32,309 nucleotides of DNA from a bacterium (GTDB lineage: Bacteria; Bacillota_A; Clostridia; Lachnospirales; Lachnospiraceae): contig SFQZ01000024.1 of the NCBI GenBank assembly GCA_004562915.1, positions 1 to 32,309 of the forward strand, given 5' to 3'. A model generated the notes under the pieces. That model was not told the origin of the DNA, did no database searches, and saw only the letters and a list, made by a program, of their open reading frames with translations. Below, one piece after another: positions 18,179 to 24,474 of the stretch. Made by a program: the position numbers and the translations under genes. Each line of letters opens with the position of its first letter. The stretch's first letter is position 1.

Positions 18179-18250
18179 CCATTACTCCCCCTTTATTTCT
18201 CATATTTTTACACCACGTTCCCTGTTTTTTGTTAATGATTATCTGAATTT

Positions 18251-18279
18251 ATATTACCATATTCCCGCTGTTTCTTCAA
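18251..18279 (-). promoter_or_regulatory. Candidate promoter of the zinc-ribbon gene
   Basis: On the minus strand TTGAAG (18274-18279) and TAATAT (18251-18256) are 17 bases apart, about 75 bases before the start codon. Confidence 0.5.
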
Positions 18280-18440
18280 TCTCGATGCATTCTATCTGTC
18301 GATATTCCAACACAAAATCATATTTTTTCAGCGAGAAAATCAATAAAGTAAGTCTGCTATACGCCCAAATCACAAGAAAATGCACAATTTCATCAGCAAT
18401 AACTCAATAAATCCAACTACCTCTCTGCTCACATACTGCA

Positions 18441-18542
18441 AAATTTGTTACTGTTCACTCCGTGCCGTACGTCTCGGGATTTTCGTGTTATAAACACGAA
18501 AACACCTCATGGAATAGCGGCACCTAAATAGTAACAAAATTT
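18441..18542. repeat. Nested palindromic element upstream of asnA
   Basis: Three concentric pairings lie in about 100 bases. The outer arms AAATTTGTTACTGTT (18441-18455) and AATAGTAACAAAATTT (18527-18542) pair imperfectly. The middle arms are GTGCCG (18462-18467) and CGGCAC (18518-18523). A central 10 bp perfect hairpin is TTTTCGTGTT-ATA-AACACGAAAA (18480-18502). It ends five bases before the -35 of the asnA promoter. The rest of the spacer (18183-18440) is AT-rich, and apart from the promoter at 18251-18279 I see nothing in it. Confidence 0.6.
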
Positions 18543-18546
18543 CAAG

Positions 18547-18574
18547 TTGTATTTCAATCATTTTCTGCTATAAT
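18547..18574 (+). promoter_or_regulatory. Promoter of asnA
   Basis: TATAAT at 18569-18574 is preceded by TGC, giving an extended -10. TTGTAT (18547-18552) stands 16 bases upstream. The leader is about 40 bases long; no T-box antiterminator motif is visible. Confidence 0.75.
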
Positions 18575-18619
18575 AGTACCATTGGAAATGTATTCAAAAA
18601 TGTAATGAGGAGGCACATT

Positions 18620-19633
18620 ATGGAACGTTTTATCATTCCCGAAAATTACCAGCCGGCTTTGAACCTTCACGATACGCAGATTGGAATTAAAACTGTAAAG
18701 GACTTTTTCCAAAAAACGCTGTCTGAGAGATTAAATCTTCTCCGCGTATCTGCGCCTTTGTTTGTCAATCCAACCTCTGGATTGAATGACAATCTGAATG
18801 GTGTGGAACGCCCTGTTAAGTTTGATATTAAGGAGGCACCGGATCAGGAAGATGCAGAGATTGTCCATTCTCTCGCCAAATGGAAACGATATGCACTGAA
18901 AAAATATGGATTTTCTCACGGAGAAGGACTTTATACCGATATGGTAGCCATCCGTCGGGACGAAGACACTGACAATATCCATTCTATTTATGTGGATCAG
19001 TGGGACTGGGAAAAAATCATTACCCGCGAAGAGAGAAATGTTGACACTCTCAAATCTGTGGTCCGCACTGTATACTCCGCTTTGAAGAAAACGGAAAAAT
19101 ATATGGCCATCCAGTATGATTACATTGAAGAGATCCTGCCGAAGGATATTTTCTTTATCACTTCCCAGGAACTGGAAGATATGTATCCTGACCTTACGCC
19201 AAAGGACAGAGAATATAAAATTGTCAAAGAAAAAGGGGCTGTATTTATCATGCAGATTGGTAAATATCTCACTTCAGGTCAGAAACACGACGGACGTGCT
19301 CCGGATTACGATGACTGGGAACTGAATGGGGATATCATTGTATATTATCCGGTACTGAATATCGCCCTTGAACTGTCTTCCATGGGAATTCGTGTAGATG
19401 CCGAGTCCCTGAAACGCCAGCTTGCCATCTGCGGCTGTGAAGATCGGGCGGAAATGGAGTTCCAGAAAGCTATTCTGAATGATGAACTTCCATTTACCAT
19501 TGGCGGTGGAATCGGACAGTCCCGTATCTGTATGTTCTATCTGAGAAAAGCACATATCGGAGAAGTCCATTGCTCCCTGTGGCCGGAAGAAACCGTACAG
19601 ACCGCGAAAGAACATGGAATTCCATTATTGTAA
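18620..19633 (+). CDS. asnA: Aspartate-ammonia ligase
   Basis: The 337-residue protein is close to E. coli AsnA in length (330). It has the class II aminoacyl-tRNA-synthetase-like fold motifs: RVSAPLFVNPTSGLNDNLNG near the N-terminus, YVDQWDWEKII near residue 130, and the final GGGIGQSRICMFYLRKAHIG. It makes asparagine from aspartate, ATP and ammonia in the cytoplasm. I place the start at 18620 because AGGAGG with a six-base spacer precedes that ATG; a start at 18605 would lie before this site. It is monocistronic and converges on dapF across the twin structured elements. Confidence 0.95.
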   Translation: MERFIIPENYQPALNLHDTQIGIKTVKDFFQKTLSERLNLLRVSAPLFVNPTSGLNDNLNGVERPVKFDIKEAPDQEDAEIVHSLAKWKRYALKKYGFSHGEGLYTDMVAIRRDEDTDNIHSIYVDQWDWEKIITREERNVDTLKSVVRTVYSALKKTEKYMAIQYDYIEEILPKDIFFITSQELEDMYPDLTPKDREYKIVKEKGAVFIMQIGKYLTSGQKHDGRAPDYDDWELNGDIIVYYPVLNIALELSSMGIRVDAESLKRQLAICGCEDRAEMEFQKAILNDELPFTIGGGIGQSRICMFYLRKAHIGEVHCSLWPEETVQTAKEHGIPLL

Positions 19634-19636
19634 AAA

Positions 19637-19657
19637 TATACTTTTTGATTCGCGAGA
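19637..19657 (+). repeat. Outer inverted repeat, left arm
   Basis: This 21-base arm begins three bases after the asnA stop. It matches the reverse complement of 20090-20110 at 20 of 21 positions. The arms bracket the whole twin-element region. The related string CGAATCAAAAG also occurs internally at about 19867-19877. Confidence 0.85.
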
Positions 19658-19673
19658 CCAATAAATGTAATGA

Positions 19674-19846
19674 GGCTGATGATGATATATTCTGTCTGTC
19701 AATGTCAGGTCGCTCCCCTTTAGCTAACTGTTAACTTCGACATAAGACGCTCCGGATAGCCGTCGCGCCTAAGTCTACGTAAACAGTGGATCTTCAGGCT
19801 CGCTTTCCCCGATGACATTAGCAGACAAAATATATCATCATCAGCC
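19674..19846 (-). ncRNA. Structured RNA-like element, left copy (minus-sense)
   Basis: A 34-base stem (arms 19674-19707 and 19813-19846) encloses 105 bases. The 94-base core 19708-19801, read on the minus strand, matches the core of the right copy at 84 of 94 positions. The three imperfect stem positions give two G-U wobbles and one mismatch on the minus strand but only one wobble on the plus strand, so minus is the likely sense. Internal helix ACTGTT/AACAGT pairs perfectly. An apical hairpin GGCGC-GA-CGG-CTAT-CCG-GA-GCGTC has a symmetric tandem G-A loop on this strand only. It is sense in the 3' region of dapF. No strong T-run follows. I cannot name the family from sequence alone. Confidence 0.8.
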
Positions 19847-19920
19847 CATTTACTTTATCGTCTATACGAATCAAAAGAAACAGAGCTATCGGTGTCATTT
19901 TGTATCGTGAGGAAGCGTGT

Positions 19921-20081
19921 AAAAAACAAGCAGTCCGTTTTAGAAGCATTGGGATAAGTGAGCCTGAAGATCCATCGCTTACGTAGACTTAGGCGCGACG
20001 GCTATCCGGAGCGTCTTATGTCGAAGTTAGCGATTAGCTGAGGGGGAACGGCCTGCTTCTAAAACGGACTGCTTGTTTTTT
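19921..20081 (+). ncRNA. Structured RNA-like element, right copy (plus-sense)
   Basis: A perfect 28 bp stem (arms 19921-19948 and 20054-20081) encloses a 105-base interior of the same length as the left copy. The stem sequence is unrelated to that of the left copy. The core 19960-20053 has internal helix ATCGCT/AGCGAT, where the left copy has ACTGTT/AACAGT. The stem ends in TTTTTT, so the whole element resembles a rho-independent terminator carrying a folded domain in its loop. It is sense in the asnA transcript and probably ends it. Whether it also acts as a free small RNA is unknown. Confidence 0.82.
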
Positions 20082-20089
20082 AAAACACA

Positions 20090-20110
20090 TCTCACGAATC
20101 AAAAAGTATA
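20090..20110 (-). repeat. Outer inverted repeat, right arm
   Basis: This is the partner of 19637-19657 (20 of 21 positions complementary) and abuts the dapF stop codon. The two arms could close a roughly 470-base superstructure in a transcript that crosses the whole spacer. Confidence 0.85.
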
Positions 20111-20956
20111 CTATTTGACATCCGGCAGTTTGATTTCTCCATCGAATACTACTTCAGCCGGACCTGTCATGTATACCAGGTTTTCTTTTCGATCCCAGTA
20201 GATTTTCAAGTCTCCTCCCAGAAGCTTCACAGTAACTTCATCCTCTGTAAGCCCATTTAATATGGATGCAACAGCTACAGCGCATGCTCCCGTTCCACAG
20301 GCCAATGTTTCACCGGCTCCTCTTTCCCAGACACGCATCTCTACGGTATTTCTGTCCAGCACTTTTACAAATTCCGTATTCACACGATCCGGGAAAATGG
20401 GATGATGCTCAAACTGAGGACCAATTTTTTCAATATCCAATCCATTCACATCCTCAATATAAATAACAGCATGGGGATTTCCCATGGAAACAGCAGTAAT
20501 CCGATACTCTTTTCCATCTGCCAGAATCGGCTCATCGATCACGATCTCTTTTTCTGAAATCACCGGAATTCTAGATGGTTCCAGAATCGGTGCTCCCATA
20601 TTTACACGGATCTGAACTGCCTTTCCATTTTCTATAGTCAAATCAAGATATTTGATTCCACTTGCTGTATTGACTGTGATGGATGTCTTTTCTGTGAGAC
20701 CGTAATCATATACATATTTTGCCACACAACGGATTCCATTGCCGCACATAGCTCCCCGGGATCCGTCCGAATTATACATGTCCATCTCAAAATCAGCCAC
20801 ATCTGATGGTTTTATCAAAATCAATCCGTCCGAACCTATTCCAAAGTGCCGGTCACTTACCAGTTTTGCCACTTCGCCCGGATGCTCTACTGTCTCCTGA
20901 AAACAATTGACATATACATAGTCATTTCCTATCCCCTGCATCTTCGTAAATTTCAT
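20111..20956 (-). CDS. dapF: Diaminopimelate epimerase
   Basis: DapF interconverts LL- and meso-diaminopimelate for lysine and peptidoglycan synthesis in the cytoplasm. The 281-residue length is typical. Both catalytic cysteines stand in their motifs: Cys71 in GAMCGNGIRCVAKY and Cys220 in GETLACGTGACAVAVA. MQGIGNDYVYVN is the usual N-terminal substrate-binding stretch. A weak GAGGG precedes the ATG. It is monocistronic, with its own consensus promoter, and its 3' end runs into the twin structured elements. Confidence 0.97.
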   Translation of the reverse strand: MKFTKMQGIGNDYVYVNCFQETVEHPGEVAKLVSDRHFGIGSDGLILIKPSDVADFEMDMYNSDGSRGAMCGNGIRCVAKYVYDYGLTEKTSITVNTASGIKYLDLTIENGKAVQIRVNMGAPILEPSRIPVISEKEIVIDEPILADGKEYRITAVSMGNPHAVIYIEDVNGLDIEKIGPQFEHHPIFPDRVNTEFVKVLDRNTVEMRVWERGAGETLACGTGACAVAVASILNGLTEDEVTVKLLGGDLKIYWDRKENLVYMTGPAEVVFDGEIKLPDVK

Positions 20957-21030
20957 TGATTTTCCCTCTTTCTGTTATTTTATGACCGGCAACCGACCTT
21001 TTTATATTGCCGCATCCAATATTTTTTCTC

Positions 21031-21059
21031 ATTATAACTGCCTTTTTTCAATCTGTAAA
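21031..21059 (-). promoter_or_regulatory. Promoter of dapF
   Basis: On the minus strand TTTACA (21054-21059) and TATAAT (21031-21036) are 17 bases apart, about 75 bases before the dapF start. Confidence 0.82.
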
Positions 21060-21120
21060 GACAGGCACTTTCTCAGCTCTCTTTTTATCCTGTATTTATA
21101 CTGTAATTAACCTGTATCCG

Positions 21121-21150
21121 TTGACAAACGCTACTAAAATCAGCTACAAT
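21121..21150 (+). promoter_or_regulatory. Promoter of the purine permease gene
   Basis: TTGACA (21121-21126) and TACAAT (21145-21150) are 18 bases apart. The leader is only about 50 bases and has no purine riboswitch. Confidence 0.82.
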
Positions 21151-21209
21151 GCAAAATGTAAAAACAATTCACAAAAGAGTTCCACAAATTTATAGAGGAG
21201 GGAAAACTC

Positions 21210-22571
21210 ATGGAAAAACTCTTTAAACTGAAAGAGCATAACACCACAGTCAAGACCGAGATTATGGCCGGTATAACAACTTTCCTGACTATGGCGTATA
21301 TACTCGCTGTTAACCCGAACCTGCTGAGTGCTTCCGGTATGGATTCAGGAGCTGTATTTACAGCTACTGCACTGGCTTCCGCTCTTGCCACATTTATCAT
21401 GGCGTTCTGGGCAAATTACCCAATCGCCCTGTCTGCAGGTATGGGACTGAATGCTTACTTTGCTTTTACTGTATGTCTGGGAGATCTTCAGGGTATTGAT
21501 GACCCCTGGAAAATCGCACTGGCAGCCGTATTGGTAGAGGGTATCATTTTCATCATTCTTTCATTCTTCAAACTGCGTGAGACGATTGTAAATGCAATCC
21601 CGGCAAACCTGAAATACGGTATTACCGCAGGTATCGGTCTTTTTATTGCATTCATCGGTCTGCAGGGTGCAGGCGTCGTAGTGAATGATGATTCCACACT
21701 GCTGGCTCTGGGTAATTTTGCAAGACCGGAAGTTGCTCTTTGCCTGATTGGTGTACTGATTACCGTAATTATGCTCCATTTTAATGTTAAAGGATATATC
21801 CTTTGGGGTATCCTGATTACATGGGTTCTGGGTATCATCGCTGAACTGACCGGATGGTATGTTGTAGATGTGGAGGCTGGGGTTTACTCTCTGATTCCTT
21901 CACTGAGTGCATCTTCTTTTATCCCGCCTTCCGTTGCTCCTACATTCTTCAAATTTGATTTCGGCTGGATTGGTGCTCATATTTCACAGTTTATTGTCAT
22001 CGTATTCTCATTCCTGTTTGTAGATATGTTTGATACCATCGGAACTGTAATTGGTATTGCAGATAAAGCGGATCTTCTGGATGAAAACGGAGAGCTTCCA
22101 AGAGTAGGTCGTGTACTTATGGCAGATGCTGTCGGTACTGTAGCCGGTTCTATGCTGGGTACTTCTACTATCACCAGTTTCGTAGAATCCAGTGCCGGTG
22201 TTGCTGAAGGCGGAAAAACAGGTCTTACCGCCCTGACAACAGGCGTTATGTTTATCGTAGCTCTGTTCCTGTCACCTATTTTCCTGGCTATCCCAAGCTT
22301 CGCTACTGCTCCTGCACTGATCGTTGTTGGTTTCTTCATGGCTTCTTCCATTAAGAAATTAAACTTCGACGGAGATGTAGCAGATGCTGTCGGCGGATAT
22401 CTGGCATTCCTGATCATGCCTCTTACCTATTCTATCGCAAATGGTATTATGTTTGGTATGCTGGCATGGTTCATCATTAAAATCTGCACAGGTCAGATCA
22501 AGAAAATCCATCCGGTTATGTATGTTGTATGTGCTTTGTTCATCTTCCGTGTAATAACTATTATATTATAA
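21210..22571 (+). CDS. NCS2 (AzgA-type) purine permease
   Basis: The 453-residue membrane protein begins with the AzgA/PbuG-type signature KTEIMAGITTFLTMAYIL and continues NYPIALSAGMGLNAYFAF (about residues 70-88). Later it has DMFDTIGTVIGIADKADLLD and GTSTITSFVESSAGVAEGG, all standard for hypoxanthine/guanine/adenine permeases of COG2252. It imports a nucleobase with a proton at the cytoplasmic membrane; which base is not readable. GAGGAGGG precedes the ATG. It is monocistronic, with promoter and terminator of its own. Confidence 0.94.
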   Translation: MEKLFKLKEHNTTVKTEIMAGITTFLTMAYILAVNPNLLSASGMDSGAVFTATALASALATFIMAFWANYPIALSAGMGLNAYFAFTVCLGDLQGIDDPWKIALAAVLVEGIIFIILSFFKLRETIVNAIPANLKYGITAGIGLFIAFIGLQGAGVVVNDDSTLLALGNFARPEVALCLIGVLITVIMLHFNVKGYILWGILITWVLGIIAELTGWYVVDVEAGVYSLIPSLSASSFIPPSVAPTFFKFDFGWIGAHISQFIVIVFSFLFVDMFDTIGTVIGIADKADLLDENGELPRVGRVLMADAVGTVAGSMLGTSTITSFVESSAGVAEGGKTGLTALTTGVMFIVALFLSPIFLAIPSFATAPALIVVGFFMASSIKKLNFDGDVADAVGGYLAFLIMPLTYSIANGIMFGMLAWFIIKICTGQIKKIHPVMYVVCALFIFRVITIIL

Positions 22572-22605
22572 GCTGAACAGATACAACAATTTCACATCAG
22601 ATTAA

Positions 22606-22660
22606 AAAATAGTGCTGAATTTCAGAAATATTATTTAGATTCTGAAATCAGCACTATTTT
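22606..22660 (+). terminator. Terminator after the purine permease gene
   Basis: A roughly 20 bp stem (left arm from 22606, right arm ending 22660) with one bulged A encloses an AT-rich loop. TTTTATT follows. Confidence 0.85.
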
Positions 22661-22731
22661 ATTCAGTGATCAGCTGAAGGGACTCGGCCTGACATTGATA
22701 AGAATGACAGGAGGGTGTCAGCCTCACTACT

Positions 22732-24300
22732 TTATTGTTTTTTCTTCTTTTCTATCATGTTGGCAAATAAAGTAATCACAAAAGCACATCCCATTGCTAC
22801 CACCATAGCAACTGCAAACCAGATACCCTTTCCTTCATTGGCCATGAACGGAGCCATGACAGCCGGTACATAGGCTGTTCCCTTAACATTAAACAAACCA
22901 ACCAGCGCTCCGGATATTGTTGCACTTGCCAATGCTCCACCAAAGACTATTTTATTGGAAAACATAAACGGATATGCTGCTTCCACAAAAGTTCCAAAAC
23001 ATATATTGATCAGACATCCCGGAAGTGCAACTGCTGCTTCGCCTTTCTGTTTCGGCATGATCACATTCGCCAGAGTAATTCCGGCAGAAACCATAACCAA
23101 TCCTGTCATATCGATCGCACCAAGAAAACTGAATCCCATCTCTTCCATTTCCAGAAGAACAATCGGAAGAATTGCCGCATGGTATACGCCACCAATAATT
23201 GCCGGCCAGATTAAAAGTCCTGCAACCGCACCTGCCAGGATTGGGTTAAATCCAATAGCAGTATCGATGATATTGCAGATTCCATTTCCAATCCAAAGAG
23301 CGACCGGAGCTACCGCATATTTTCCGGCTATTCCGGCAATCAGTCCGCCGATTCCGCCTGCAGCGATATTTGCCGTAGTTCCCGGTACGTTATGACGGAA
23401 GCAAAATACAATGATATAGTACGCAAGAATTCCGGCAAGGATACCGAGAAGAAGTCCTCCCAGGATTCCACCATCTACAGATAATATACCGGCTACAATA
23501 CCAGCTACAACACCGACCTCATCCAGACCGGAAACCTGTTTTGCCGCAATCGCGCAAACTACAATAGGAAGTGCATTCACCAGTGTATCGAATACACCTG
23601 AAAGTGCAGATAATGCAGGTATTTTACTGAGTGCCAGACACAGCGCCATGGCAATAAAAGCCGGAAGACTGGTCATCATGATTCCTCTGAAATTGATTCT
23701 CTTCCAGATATTGCTCTGCGCTTTTGCCACCGCATTGTCACCGGTATTTCCGATTACCGGCATATAGCGGATGCCCCAGTTTTTCGCCAGAGCCGTAGTA
23801 AATGCCACTGCTCTCGTACGGTTTGTGGTTCCGGTGGTTCCGGAAGCAGATAACACATTACACCCTGCGTTCTGTATGCGGGCCACACCACTTCCACCGG
23901 TTCCTGCCATGGGAATCCCTGCCTTTGCCGCAGCTTTTGTCGCTTTCTCATTGGCTCCATCCGGATCGGCACTGACAAACATGATTCCATCAATTTCACC
24001 CTTTTCAATCATTTCTGCCAGCTTGCTGTCCATTTCTTTTGCTTTTTCGTTTACCTCTTTCAAAGTACCTGTAAATTCTTCCTGAAGATCATTTCCTCCC
24101 CAACCGTACAAAACAGCCTGACTGTCCTCTCCCACAGTGTCCAGACTGCCGGAAGCCAGCACATACTGTACAAACGTCACTTCCATGTCTGCAGCACCTG
24201 TCTGAAGAAGAATTTCTTTCATCATTCCGGAAGGATTATTGCCGCCTTGTTTATAGAGATTCCCTCCACTGCTTCCTATAAATGCAATTCTCTTTTTCAT
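22732..24300 (-). CDS. PTS EIIC-like (fructose family) membrane protein with unknown N-terminal domain
   Basis: The 522-residue protein has two parts. Residues 1 to about 195 are soluble, with a Rossmann-like start (KKRIAFIGSSGGNLYKQGG) and glycine-rich strings such as SADPDGANEKATKAA and AGTGGSGVARIQNAG; I do not recognise this domain. Residues from about 205 form many membrane helices. GFNPILAGAVAGLLIWPAI and LINICFGTFVEAAYPFMF resemble fructose-family EIIC proteins (compare the GITEGAIPF motif). No EIIB cysteine motif and no EIIA histidine domain are visible, and none is encoded nearby. It may be a sugar permease coupled in another way. It has its own promoter and lies downstream of a GH31 gene but behind a strong terminator. 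Confidence 0.6.
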   Translation of the reverse strand: MKKRIAFIGSSGGNLYKQGGNNPSGMMKEILLQTGAADMEVTFVQYVLASGSLDTVGEDSQAVLYGWGGNDLQEEFTGTLKEVNEKAKEMDSKLAEMIEKGEIDGIMFVSADPDGANEKATKAAAKAGIPMAGTGGSGVARIQNAGCNVLSASGTTGTTNRTRAVAFTTALAKNWGIRYMPVIGNTGDNAVAKAQSNIWKRINFRGIMMTSLPAFIAMALCLALSKIPALSALSGVFDTLVNALPIVVCAIAAKQVSGLDEVGVVAGIVAGILSVDGGILGGLLLGILAGILAYYIIVFCFRHNVPGTTANIAAGGIGGLIAGIAGKYAVAPVALWIGNGICNIIDTAIGFNPILAGAVAGLLIWPAIIGGVYHAAILPIVLLEMEEMGFSFLGAIDMTGLVMVSAGITLANVIMPKQKGEAAVALPGCLINICFGTFVEAAYPFMFSNKIVFGGALASATISGALVGLFNVKGTAYVPAVMAPFMANEGKGIWFAVAMVVAMGCAFVITLFANMIEKKKKQ

Positions 24301-24373
24301 CTTTCCTCTTTGTTCCTTTCATTTTGTTGTGTTATCACTTTACCTTGTTAAATCATCAAACACTATGTCTCAT

Positions 24374-24402
24374 AATATACCATTTCACGTGCTATTTGTA
24401 AA
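24374..24402 (-). promoter_or_regulatory. Promoter of the EIIC-like gene
   Basis: On the minus strand TTTACA (24397-24402) and TATATT (24374-24379) are 17 bases apart. The -35 begins right after the GH31 terminator. Confidence 0.75.
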
Positions 24403-24404
24403 GA

Positions 24405-24456
24405 AAAAAACCGGAACCGGACAGGTCTGTCCCCCCCTGTCCGGTTCCGGTTTTTT
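24405..24456. terminator. Perfect bidirectional terminator after GH31
   Basis: Arms 24405-24425 and 24436-24456 are complementary over 21 bases without error, with six A bases on one end and six T bases on the other. A partial extra copy of the arm, CCTGTCCGGTTTT, follows at 24458-24470. The stem contains the GGACAGG word shared with other palindromes in the window. Confidence 0.88.
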
Positions 24457-24474
24457 CCCTGTCCGGTTTTCCTC

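Noticed and set aside
18380..18620. T-box leader before asnA
   Set aside because: asnA genes in some Firmicutes have one, but no T-box sequence of the AGGGTGG-ACCGCG type or terminator is present, and the leader after the promoter is only about 40 bases.
21060..21210. Purine riboswitch before the NCS2 permease
   Set aside because: The transcribed leader after the promoter at 21121-21150 is too short and has no three-way-junction pattern.
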